A stretch of DNA of 64,000 bases, from positions 806,001-870,000 of the forward strand of contig NC_089464.1 of the NCBI RefSeq assembly GCF_029203305.1. Direction: 5' to 3'. The notes under the pieces are model-generated. The model had not been told where the DNA came from and searched no databases. It was given only the letters and a program-made list of their open reading frames with translations. Both the position numbers and the translations under genes were made by a program. Origin of the DNA: Yamadazyma tenuis (lineage: Eukaryota; Ascomycota; Pichiomycetes; Serinales; Debaryomycetaceae). This document shows positions 9,575 through 20,000 of this stretch, piece by piece (within the stretch, counting starts at the first letter, position 1; each line of letters begins with the position of its first letter).

Positions 9575-10588
9575 CTAATTGTAGACCCCCGAGCCCAATT
9601 GTAACAAAGATTTAGCCACTGAGAAAGAGTTTGGGGTAGCAAAATGTCTTAATGGGGAGGATGAGTTATTTTTTTTCAAAGAATCATCGAATGATTGATC
9701 ATCTATGGTTTGGTCGTTATCATCATTATAGGCTGACGTTAATGTTGAAGTGTGGGATGTCAATTTTAAAGGAGTTTTCAAGATTTTGTTTATCGATGGT
9801 AAAGGATCTTGTTTGAAGGATAAAAGGGAATTTGAAGATGCTAATGCAGATGACGGCTCGGAAAACCTGGTAGCCAAAGGTAATGAAATCTTACTCCCTG
9901 AAAAGATGGCCTTTTGCTCACTTAATGTTAAAGGGATTTTGCAATTGCTGTAAAAAGGAGAGTCTTTTTTGATGGAAAAAAGCTTCAAATTGTTGGAGTT
10001 ATTATTATTATTATTGAAGCTTTTTGACAAGATTAATGAGTTTAAGGACTTTTGAGTCAAGTTGATGTTAATGGAGTTTTCGAAGGTCTTCTTCACGGGG
10101 AAAGAAACGCTTTTTGAAACCAAATGCTTTGTGTTGATGTTACTTGTTTTTAAGAATCTCGAAAGCTTGATACTAGGAGATAATTGGTGGATTGCTTTCA
10201 GAGTTGAAATTAACTTGGTCAGGGAGTTGGAGGGCGACTTCACGAGGTACTCGGAGTTGTAGAAGGTGAAAGAGCCAGATTTTGTTCTGGAACCTTGTTG
10301 TTGGTTCAACTTGAAAACGGCCAACTTTAGCTTAAACTTTAGCTTGGATGCATATATATCAACATCTGAAGACGAGTCAGCAGACGGCTTTCTAACCGAC
10401 GAGGTCGACGATAGTAAGTTTAATGACAGTGTGGTAAAAGAGTTTGATCTCAGGTTTGAAAAGGAGGTGGTAAAGGAACGTGACTTCTTGGCCGGAATTA
10501 AAGGAATCGACTTAGACGTGTTCCCTCTTAAGCTTAAGGAGTTCAGGTCAATGGAACTCAAGGCTATTCTATCGGTTACCATAGACAT
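9575..10588 (-). CDS. Ser/Asn/Leu-rich protein of unknown function
   Basis: 337 residues from the ATG at 10588 (MSMVTDR); the longer frame starts at TTG. I do not recognise it. It is rich in Ser, Thr, Asn, Leu and Lys, with an Asn run near residue 195 encoded by an ATT-type triplet repeat on the plus strand, and repeated short SFTT, SLSL and LKL pieces. There is no signal peptide, membrane span or cysteine cluster. The C-terminus (SPLRHFATPNSFSVAKSLL) looks like a short linear motif region with possible proline-directed phosphosites. The uninterrupted frame suggests a real gene, but composition bias alone could help keep a frame open. Confidence 0.55.
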   Translation of the reverse strand: MSMVTDRIALSSIDLNSLSLRGNTSKSIPLIPAKKSRSFTTSFSNLRSNSFTTLSLNLLSSTSSVRKPSADSSSDVDIYASKLKFKLKLAVFKLNQQQGSRTKSGSFTFYNSEYLVKSPSNSLTKLISTLKAIHQLSPSIKLSRFLKTSNINTKHLVSKSVSFPVKKTFENSININLTQKSLNSLILSKSFNNNNNNSNNLKLFSIKKDSPFYSNCKIPLTLSEQKAIFSGSKISLPLATRFSEPSSALASSNSLLSFKQDPLPSINKILKTPLKLTSHTSTLTSAYNDDNDQTIDDQSFDDSLKKNNSSSPLRHFATPNSFSVAKSLLQLGSGVYN

Positions 10589-11539
10589 TTGGTGGTAGTT
10601 AGTTTGGACCAAAAGGACAATTTTAGGAATGGTGTGTAGAATATATATGTGTGATACCGTGGAAAATCAAAACACATAAACGTCAACACCATAAAACATT
10701 TAGACAACTCGCGTTATTTACATAGATGGAAGCATGCACATAAAGCTAGCCAAATTAGGGAGAAAGCAGCCATCGTCTGAGGTCTCCCCGAATAGGTAAC
10801 AAGCAAGTGGGTAAGTATTTATGAATATTCTAAACAAAGTTATACGTGCCTCGCCCTGCAGCACCGTTATAAGCATTCAATTACTGGGTTGGGTAGCGGA
10901 CATTGTTATTTTCTGTGAGTTGGCATTTTTACTTGAGACTAACGACTATGTGCAGAGGTCTACCATTAATAGTATTATGTTTCTGCATACGCTTATGTGC
11001 GTATTTGCATAGGGCTCCATTCCTGAAACCATCGTAACGGTCTTGTTTATGTTTTTGTTTTTGTTTTGTCTTGAAACACGCCTGTTTTCGCAGTCATTGC
11101 CTCGAAATACGATGCTCATGTTTTGGATACACGCTTATGAACAAGGAAGACCTGGGGGAGGCTTCACCCGGTTAGGTGTGATCAGGTATGCGATTTTGTT
11201 ACTGATGCATAAGTTGGAGTCTGTTGACCAATTCGTTCAGATACAAAATATCGTCAGTATTATTTTGTCAGTGGTAAAAAATACTCTGTGCCCTTTCAAT
11301 AAGGTTAGGTCAGACCAATTTTTCCTTTTCTTCATGCAAGGCGACCCGCCCCAGGGATCGACATTGGCCTACAACCATAGCCCAATCGATTTTGATGGTC
11401 AACACGGTGGTACTCAAAAGCGTGTTCTCGCTTGGAAATGTATGTCGCGGTGGTTTTCGCGACTTTGGCAAGTGCGCAAGGGAGAGGTCATTTTCCTTAT
11501 CGCTCTAGTTCACAACCTTTTGCTCCCGAAACAAGAATA
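10589..11539. other. Divergent intergenic region, 0.95 kb
   Basis: Shared upstream region of the Ser-rich gene (minus) and ATG3 (plus). It holds a TTTTTG/TTTTTC repeat near 11040-11070 and a 165-codon frame at 11043 that begins with TTG and has no family signature. I see no RNA gene. Confidence 0.5.
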
Positions 11540-12463
11540 ATGCTGATTAGATCCAAACTTTCATCTTTAAGAGACTATCTCACACCCATCAATAACACAT
11601 CTAATTTCACCACCACCGGCGAGATCTCCCCTGATGAGTTTGTGATAGCTGGAGACTATTTGGTGTATAAGTTTCCCACATGGGAGTGGTCATCTGCCCC
11701 TTCAAAACTACAGAAATCTTATTTGCCTCCTGACAAACAGTATTTGATTACCAAACATGTTCCTAGTCATGAAAGAGCGTATACATACTTGGGAATTGAC
11801 GCGACCCTAGATGAGCTGGAGGAGGAGTTAGAAGATGGCTGGGTCAAATCTCACAAGATCTCCGAATCAGCAAAATCTAGTGATTCCATTGATGATGCCA
11901 AACCAAGTGAAATACAAGATAATGACCATAATGATAATAACGACATAGATGATTTGATCGATGAAACCGCTGAGCTTGAACTTGCTGAAGACGAGTTTGA
12001 AGATCTATCGAAGGGTAATCACTCCAGCTTGAGAAAGTATGATTTATACATCACATATTCCACCAGTTATAGGGTTCCCAAGCTCTATTTGGTCGGGTTT
12101 AGCTCAAGCGGGATCCCCTTGTTACCCAAGCAGATGTTTGAGGATATTTCATCCGATTATAGAGACAGAACTGCCACCATCGAGAAGTTACCCACAAGCT
12201 TCAACACCACATCTGTGTCTATTCACCCCTGTAAACACGCGTCCGTCATGCGGGTATTGATGGAGCATGCCAAGCAGTCACAATTGAAGCGGAAGCTCAA
12301 AGACCGCGACGAAGATGACGAACTGGAAGACGTGAAGCCAAAAGACGAAGATGAAGATGATGAGTTGGGGGTGAGAGCAGACCAGTACTTGATTATATTT
12401 TTGAAGTTCATTGCCAGTGTTACCCCTGGAATAGAGTACGACTACACTATGGAAGTTTTATAG
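11540..12463 (+). CDS. ATG3: E2-like autophagy conjugating enzyme Atg3
   Basis: 307 residues starting MLIRSKLSSLRDYLTP; upstream extension of the frame begins at TTG and is not homologous. Atg3 transfers Atg8 to phosphatidylethanolamine during autophagosome formation. The N-terminal amphipathic helix is residues 1-16. An acidic flexible insert lies around residues 110-165, and the E2 core follows (DLYITYSTSYRVPKLYLVGF, MFEDISSDYR). The catalytic cysteine is Cys231 in the HPCKHA motif. A lysine/acidic handle (about 250-282) precedes the conserved FLKFIASVTPGIEYDYTME end. Length and motifs match the family; the gene looks complete. Confidence 0.95.
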   Translation: MLIRSKLSSLRDYLTPINNTSNFTTTGEISPDEFVIAGDYLVYKFPTWEWSSAPSKLQKSYLPPDKQYLITKHVPSHERAYTYLGIDATLDELEEELEDGWVKSHKISESAKSSDSIDDAKPSEIQDNDHNDNNDIDDLIDETAELELAEDEFEDLSKGNHSSLRKYDLYITYSTSYRVPKLYLVGFSSSGIPLLPKQMFEDISSDYRDRTATIEKLPTSFNTTSVSIHPCKHASVMRVLMEHAKQSQLKRKLKDRDEDDELEDVKPKDEDEDDELGVRADQYLIIFLKFIASVTPGIEYDYTMEVL

Positions 12464-12599
12464 AAGCGAACACGTCCATACAATAAAATTGTAGTCTTTG
12501 ATATATTTCATATATATTTCAGATGCGTTTTTACTTGCGCTGCAATGGAAGCAAAAGATCCCGAAAATCCGGTTTTCTCAAATATCAATAAACTTAGCA

Positions 12600-14540
12600 A
12601 TGGCTAAACAAGTTGGAAAGAAGGACAAGAAACAGTCAATAGAAGAGGTGGCCGTCAATGAGGGAGAAACAACTCATCTTCATCACAAGTATCATCCATC
12701 AGATTCAAACCTGGAACCTAGGATCCTTAAGAAAAAGTTGCACCAATCAAGAAGAGTAATCTTTATCTTAGGAGCTGTCATAGGATTGTGTTGTGCCGTA
12801 TTTTTCTCTACTTCAAGTGAAAGACTCCTTCTAAATGACTTGGACAACTATGTCAATTTTGATTCCTTCAGCGACTTTTTCGGAGAGTGGAGAGATATGG
12901 TTCCGGCTTCATTCCAGTCAATGATATCTGATATCAAGTCCCAAGAAAGTGACAGACAGTTACATGGCTCGGCAGAATCGTTCTCTGTGGGCCAAAGAAT
13001 GGCATCGACGCTCAACTTGAAATCTAAGCATAACGTGGTGATGGTTCCAGGAGTTATTTCAACTGGTCTTGAAAGTTGGGGTCTGTCTACCGATGGAGAT
13101 TGTCCTTCAATCAACCACTTTAGAAAGAGATTATGGGGATCGTTTTATATGTTGAGGACTATGGTATTAGACAAAAGCTGTTGGTTAAAACATATTATGT
13201 TGGACCCTGAAACTGGGTTGGACCCTGAAAACGTCAAGGTGAGAGCTGCTCAAGGGTTTGAGGCAGCGGACTTCTTCATTGCCGGGTACTGGATCTGGAA
13301 CAAAATCTTGCAGAATTTGGCAGTGATTGGCTATGGTCCAGACAATATGTTGAGTGCCAGTTATGATTGGAGGTTGGCCTACTTGGACTTGGAGAAGCGT
13401 GATCATTATTTCTCCAAGTTAAAGGCACAAATCGAGTTGAACTACTTGTTGTCTGGAGAACAGACCACTTTGATCGGCCACTCTATGGGATCACAGGTGA
13501 TCTTTTACTTTTTAAAATGGGTAGAAGCCAAAGGTGAGTACTACGGAAACGGTGGAAGTTCCTGGTGTAATACCTATCTTGCTGCTGTTGTCGACATCAG
13601 TGGGTCATCACTTGGAACTCCCAAGACTTTAACTGCTTTGATGTCTGGAGAAATGAAAGATACGGTACAATTGAATGCGTTAGCCGTATATGGTTTAGAG
13701 AAGTTTTTCAGTAGAAAGGAAAGAAGTGACATGTGCCGAACCTTTGGTGGTATCCCTTCAATGATTCCAAAAGGTGGTGATATCATCTGGGGAAACCTTA
13801 CACATGCCCCTGATGATCCAACCAACACATTGGCTACTGAAAATGCTTTACTAAACGACTCGGTATCCCTTAAAGGTAGCAAATCAGAGTCATTTGGTAC
13901 ATTCATAAGGTTGAAGTCGGAAAAAACTGGGGATCGTAACTTAAGCTTGACTGACAGTATTGACTTGTTATTAGATACGTCCCCTGATTGGTTTTCCAAC
14001 AGAGTCAGAGAACAATACTCATTTGGAATTGCTCATACACAAGAGGAATTGGAAAGAAACAATCATGATCATTCGAAATGGGCAAACCCATTAGAGGCAA
14101 GTTTGCCAAATGCCCCCGGTATGAAATACTATTGTTTTTATGGAGTGGGCAATCCCACCGAAAGAGCATATTCATATCACGATGCAGAAAAAGAATCGAA
14201 CTTGAGTTTCACCATTGATTCAGAGGCTGCGGATCCGGTGTATTTTGGTGACGGAGATGGAACTGTTAGTTTATTAACGCACTCAGCATGTCACGTGTGG
14301 AAGAAGAACAACACCATCTATAACCCAGGGAAAGTTTCCGTCACCGTCGTAGAAATAAAACATGAGCCTGATAGATTTGATATTAGAGGTGGTGCTAAAA
14401 CAGCGGAACATGTTGATATTTTGGGGTCGGCTGAATTAAATGAATTGATTTTAAAGGTGGTGGCTGGTAAAGGAGACACCATAGAAGACAGATATATCAG
14501 TGAATTAAAGGATATAGTCGCTGGGATGCCCTTGAACTAG
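12600..14540 (+). CDS. LRO1: Phospholipid:diacylglycerol acyltransferase
   Basis: 646 residues from the ATG at 12600 (MAKQVGKK); the 34 upstream in-frame codons start with TTG. Lro1 makes triacylglycerol by moving an acyl chain from phospholipid to diacylglycerol in the ER. Residues 1-52 are basic and cytosolic and 53-70 form the single membrane anchor. The lumenal LCAT-type alpha/beta hydrolase domain follows: the RKRLWGSFYMLR lid region, GYWIWNK, nucleophile Ser295 in GHSMGS, Asp553 in DGDGT and His604 in AEHVDILG. All three catalytic residues are present. It lies 136 bases after ATG3 on the same strand. Confidence 0.96.
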   Translation: MAKQVGKKDKKQSIEEVAVNEGETTHLHHKYHPSDSNLEPRILKKKLHQSRRVIFILGAVIGLCCAVFFSTSSERLLLNDLDNYVNFDSFSDFFGEWRDMVPASFQSMISDIKSQESDRQLHGSAESFSVGQRMASTLNLKSKHNVVMVPGVISTGLESWGLSTDGDCPSINHFRKRLWGSFYMLRTMVLDKSCWLKHIMLDPETGLDPENVKVRAAQGFEAADFFIAGYWIWNKILQNLAVIGYGPDNMLSASYDWRLAYLDLEKRDHYFSKLKAQIELNYLLSGEQTTLIGHSMGSQVIFYFLKWVEAKGEYYGNGGSSWCNTYLAAVVDISGSSLGTPKTLTALMSGEMKDTVQLNALAVYGLEKFFSRKERSDMCRTFGGIPSMIPKGGDIIWGNLTHAPDDPTNTLATENALLNDSVSLKGSKSESFGTFIRLKSEKTGDRNLSLTDSIDLLLDTSPDWFSNRVREQYSFGIAHTQEELERNNHDHSKWANPLEASLPNAPGMKYYCFYGVGNPTERAYSYHDAEKESNLSFTIDSEAADPVYFGDGDGTVSLLTHSACHVWKKNNTIYNPGKVSVTVVEIKHEPDRFDIRGGAKTAEHVDILGSAELNELILKVVAGKGDTIEDRYISELKDIVAGMPLN

Positions 14541-14917
14541 GTTCTAATATATGATAGAGAAGATAATGAAAGTTTTATATATACATAGGTATTAATGAAT
14601 TACCTTGCTGCCTGCAAACATGTTAGAACTAGCCCCCTGCGGAATTGGTTCATCACCCCCTTGCAAGATATTATTAGAAAGGTTGGCCTTTTTGAAAACT
14701 TATTTATTTGGGGATGAGAATGGTTGTATAGATATACAAAACATGATATTCATAACACAAGTCCTTCTCATAGCATAGAAAAACTTAGTATTTAGTTGGT
14801 GAATCTTAGTTGCAACATGCCATGTTCATGTTTTGAGTTCTAGTTCCTGTGTGGCAGATTCGCGACAGCCAAAATTTCAAAGATTTAGACAAACATAATT
14901 AATTTGACCAAATCCAA
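14541..14917. other. Intergenic region upstream of CRN1
   Basis: 377 AT-rich bases between LRO1 and CRN1 on the same strand. No gene seen. Confidence 0.5.
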
Positions 14918-16917
14918 ATGAGGTATGTGAACCAAAAGGTTATGTAGGGGTTAGAACAATATACTAACGCAATTGAAGTGGAAGATTCGTCAGAGCTTCC
15001 AAGTACCGTCATGTGTTTGGGCAAGCTGCTAAAAAAGAGCTCTGCTACGAGAATTTGAAAGTAACCAAAAATGCCTGGGATTCAGACATTATTAAGTCCA
15101 ATGGAAAGTATATTTCGTTGAACTGGGACTCTTCTGGAGGAGGAGCTTTTGCTGTTATTCCAGTGGAAGAAGTGGGCAAGGCTCCCGATACTGTTTCCTT
15201 GTTTAGGGGCCACAAGGGTCCAGTTTTAGATACCGCATTCAACCCTTTCAACGATCAACAAATCATCAGTTGTTCGGATGATGCAAAAATCTTGGTATGG
15301 GAAATCCCGCAAGACTATTCGTTCCATAAGTATGTGGATGCCAATGACAAAATCAAAGATATAACCGAACCAAAGAAGGTATTATCTGGACACACCAGAA
15401 AAGTAGGTAAGGTTCAGTTCCACCCTTGTGCTGAAAACGTCGTTGCTTCTTCATCGTTGGACTATTCGGTCAAGATCTGGAACTTGGAAACCGGAAAAGA
15501 TGAAATTACTTTGCAGCACAAGGATTTGGTTACCTCTTTTGCTTTTAACTATAATGGTACATTATTGGCTACAAGCTCAAGAGACAAGAAATTGCGAATC
15601 TGGGACATTAGAGCAGGAAAGATCATCTCAGAAGGCCCAGGACATAATGGAGCTAAACCCTCAAGAATTGCTTGGTTGGGAAATACCGATAGAATTGTCA
15701 CTACTGGGTTTTCAAGGTTGTCAGACCGTCAAGTTGGTGTTTGGGATGTCAATGCTATCGACAAAGGACCAATTGATGGGTTCTTGGTTATTGACCAATC
15801 TTCTGGTGTATTGATTCCAGTTTTTGATGAATCTACATCAATTTTATATGTTGCTGGTAAGGGTGATGGTAATATTCGCTATTATGAATATGAAAATGAC
15901 TATTTACACGATTTGTCCCAGTTTGCCTCTACCGATCCTCAGAGAGGGTTCTCTGCGGCTCCAAAGAAGTCTGTTAATGTTAAAGAGAATGAAATTTTAA
16001 GGGCATTTAAAACCGTCAATGATCATTCTATTGAACCATTGTCTTTTACTGTTCCAAGAAAGTCAGAATTATTCCAAACTGATATTTACCCAGACTGTCC
16101 ATCAGGAAAGCCTTCATTATCAGCTGAGGAATTCTTTAGTGGAAAAGAGTTCAATGGACCGGTTTTAATGAGCATGGAAGCTTTGTACGAAGGAACCGAA
16201 CCTTCTTTCCACGAATCAAAGCCTTCTGTGAATGTTAGTGTTGCCAAAGAAAAAGCTAAAGAAGTTGAAGCCGAGGAGAAGGCCAAAGCTAAAGCTGAAA
16301 GTGAAGCCATCCCTAAAAAGACCACCTTGGACAAATTTGAAGAGACTGAATTATCCACTCCCGGATCTAAGTCTATCGATGATACTTTGAAGTCTTCAAG
16401 CGAAGTGAACAGTTTATTACACAGAGTCAACGATTCTAGTGATATTGATGAGGAAGTTGAAAGTGGAGTAAAGGACGAGGAATGGGAAGAAGTCAAGAAA
16501 CCTGACGAGTTACCCGACTCTGTGAAGTTGGTGGGCGATGATAAGAGTGAGCCTTCTTCTACCGTTACTCCGACACCTTCTTTGAAGACTGTTGTTGAAT
16601 CAGAACCTGTTTCAAAGATAGCAACTACAACATCAGAGCCAAGTGTAGAGAAACCAATTGAGAAACCAGCTGAAAAGCCATTTGAAAAGCCTGTTGAAAA
16701 GCCTGTTGACGTCAAAAGTCCTGTTCCAGAACCTGAACCAAAGGAGCCCACAAAGACTGAGAGCAAAGCCCCAACCTTGAAAGCTACAATTGAAAGGTTT
16801 GCTTCTATTGTTGAAAATTTGGAACAACAAGTTAGCAAGTTGACAGCAGCTGGTCTCGAAAAGGATGAAAGATTGTTGGGATTAGAGAAGAAAATTGAAG
16901 AATTACTCAAGAAATAG
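14918..16917 (+). CDS. CRN1: Coronin, actin-binding WD40 protein (spliced)
   Basis: Coding exons are 14918-14922 and 14979-16917, giving 647 residues. The unspliced frame lacks the invariant coronin start. Splicing the 56-base intron restores MSGRFVRASKYRHVFGQ, as in other coronins. Coronin binds F-actin and regulates the Arp2/3 complex at cortical patches. WD40 blades occupy about residues 70-320 (GHKGPVLDTAFNP, GHTRKVGKVQFHP, SSLDYSVKIWNL). The coronin extension PRKSELFQTDIYPD is near 370. An acidic linker with a WEEVKKP element follows, then a Pro/Lys/Glu repeat (EKPIEKPAEKPFEKPVEKP) and a C-terminal trimerising coiled coil from about 600. Expression is presumably splice-dependent. Confidence 0.95.
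14923..14978 (+). other. CRN1 intron
   Basis: GTATGT donor, TACTAAC branch site at 14962-14968, acceptor AG at 14977-14978, only ten bases after the branch box. Length 56. It interrupts codon 2 (AG|T). Removing it restores the conserved coronin N-terminus, which is strong support. Confidence 0.93.
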
Positions 16918-17019
16918 ACTTTATCGATGACCTATGAACTATTCAAGATTTTTTTAACGTATTATTCTAAAATACCCAAATTGAAAAATATACTATTTTG
17001 GTTTTGTAGAAGATCTAAT

Positions 17020-20000
17020 CTACTCTTTTTTCATGTCGTAAAATTTCTTGAATACGAATGATGTCAAGTTCATTGTGTCGAAGACAACCATTCCGTCAAA
17101 TACCTCATACTTGTCTTTACTTTCATATTGAAGGTTCAATAACTCGTCTAAGGTTATCGAAGCGAAGGCACCAGGTATGCTGACAGAACCTGAAGCTGCT
17201 TCAATGGTGAATATACCAACACGATGGCAACTAAACATAAAGTCCAATTTGGAGGAAGTGTTATATCTGGCACTTAACGCACCCGCAAAGTCCAAGATTA
17301 CCTTTTGCTCTATCAATTTTCTGGCAGAATACTTGTAAGATCCGAATTTGGGTAATCTATTAGACTTTTTTAATTCCCGATGATAGAAGTATTGTTTGCT
17401 GAAAATTGGAATGATATTGAACAACTTCTTGTCTTTTGGCCTCAGCTGCAACTGTGATAATATACTCTCCACATGGTTGTTATAATCACGATGTTGTCTG
17501 TTCAATACCCGCTCCTTCTCTATCAACTTTTCTTGGGTCTTTATTGCAATCTCTAATTGAGACTTTCTGGAGATTCTTTGCAGATGTTTTGTTTTTATAT
17601 CAACGGCGATTTGGTTCAAGATTTCTTGGTAGGAATTATTTCTGTGAACTAATCCCATGAATTCTAATTGTAGAATAGTTTCCAATGCATTTTTCTTCAA
17701 GTCATGGTAAGTGATCTTGGTCAAATCCCCCAACGAAGTCTTGTGATAAGCCTTCTTCTTTTGACCAGAGTTCGCTTCCTGAGACACTTGTCGTTCACCA
17801 TGAGTGATCTCTTTAAAGTTGCGTTCATGATCGGGAGTGATTCCAGCCACTAATAATTCTAACAACTCATCACCCTCTTGGACTCTGATGATGTATAAAA
17901 CAGATCGTTTGACTTGGGTGAAAAGTGCGTTTCCTTTTGTATCAGCGATTGACTCTTCTTTGGTCGTTGGGTTCAAGTTCAAGGTTAAACTTCCCAACTC
18001 AGTTAATGCCACCAAATCCTTAGCCGTGTTAACAGCTTGGTTTAGTTGAGTTGCAACCGAGTACAATTGGTCGTCTGAACTTGGTGCAACCATGTCGATG
18101 TTGTTCTGGATTATCTTTTCAATTTGAGCCATGTCTGTGACCTTCATAGTCAACTTGGGCCTATCATGGGTGACAATATCGTCATAATCAGTTAGGTTGT
18201 ACGAGGTTTCGAGATCATCGACGTTGATCAACCTGACAATAATAGACCTGGTGAGATCCACGGAACTCTGGAGATATTCATTCAATGGTTTGAGAAAGTT
18301 GTCACTGAATGGCTTCAAAGCAAATGCTTGCATCATAACTCTACCCAATGCCTTCAAGTTAGCTTTACACTTAACTTTCAATATGCCAGGATTGTAGGAA
18401 TTATTGGCCAAGAAACCAAAGTTTTCAGGGTTCTGGAAAATGTTTTGGATATAATGCTTGATGAATATTACACCAGCAACAGCTAAGTGTTGCATTTCCG
18501 ATCTGTCTGGATAAGTTAACTTGGATAACTTATAAGCTTGAGAGCATACAACCCTGATATGAAGAGGAATCTTGTCCACTATAGCTTCTAATATATTCAA
18601 TGTGGAGGTAATATATTCTCTCAAGTTCATTAAGTTTTCAACGAACTTGTTTGAAACTTCGGGGTCCTTGATTGCAATTTGAGGAGACGCATCCACGTCC
18701 CGATCACTGAAACCGTTAATTCTCATATCCCTATCAATGAGACTAGCATTGATAACAGAAGGATCAGATTCGAAATCAAGGTCGTCGTTATCAATGACCG
18801 ACATAACCGTTTTGCCTAACATTGTCTTCAAGTGCAATCTTTGGTAAGTGTGGCTGTTGAAGTGTACAAAGTAGTCTATCCAGAAGCAGCAGCTGGACTT
18901 GGTGATATCAGTCAAGTTGGAACAATGAGTTTTCATGTCGCTTTCCATAAGTGACAAGATAAGCTTCATAAAAAAGAACTCTTCTCTTGAGTGGTGAGAG
19001 ATAGATGAATCCTTAATGGGATACATCAACACAATAAATTTCTGTAAGTTCTTGAACTCCTTCGTTTCTTTGATACTTAATTCCATACTTTCGTGGAGTC
19101 TGACAAAGTAGATTGGTTTAGTTTGGAGGAAGTAGAACAACGTTTGGTAGCATTCAATTCTTTCTCTTGAAGATTTGTTCAACTTCTCCAAGTTTTTGAT
19201 ATTGACATCTTCATCTATATCTTTAAAATGGTTGAACTTATTCTTTATGAAGTCTTCTATGGAGATTTTGTTCTTATCCAAAAGACCTAGCTTGATATCC
19301 AAGTTCTCAATTAAAGTTTCTAACTCTTCATTAGCCTTAGATCTTTCAATAATTCTATCTTTCAACTCAGCCAATTCTAGTTCCTGTTCAAAATCCGTAT
19401 CATTATCGCTCAATAAATAAGCAAAACGTCTTATAATGGATAGCGGAGGATTTCTCATGGTGATCAAAGATTGATAAGCTCTTTTAGCAAAATTGCTCTT
19501 GATATGTGATTGGACCTTGATCACCAGTGCCATGTTTTTGACATAGTATGAATCAATCGAGTTCATTTCTTTTCTTATGACATTACCTCTGATAATAGAT
19601 TGCAAAGCAATTATATCTCCAATATTATTGTAACAATCTTCCAACACGACATCTCTTTTGAATCTCATGAAAAGACCTCTGAACCTGGATTGTAATTCAA
19701 CAACTTCATCTTCGTAATGGTGCAAGTAAGCGTTTGTGTACCCGATGGACCTTCTAGTCATATTTCCTCTTGCTTTAGCAAAAAGGCTATTCATTTGAAC
19801 ATCTTCGTGCATCAATGTAATCAAAACATTATTACACAACTTAGTTCGGACTGTACCACCTCTCGCAACGCTTTGAAGCTGAGTGAGCTTGCTCTCGACT
19901 TTTTGCAACACATAAATTCTACCGTAAAAGTCGTTCCTTAAGTTTTTAGCACGAATAACAGCCTGGAAATTGATTAATCCACCACAGTCTTTTAGGTTTG

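Noticed and set aside
11043..11540. 165-codon frame upstream of ATG3
   Set aside because: It begins with TTG in a T-rich repeat, has no family signature and runs into the ATG3 start region.
16086..16910. 274-codon frame antisense to CRN1
   Set aside because: It covers the repetitive Pro/Lys/Glu and Ser region of coronin; composition explains it and no domain is visible.
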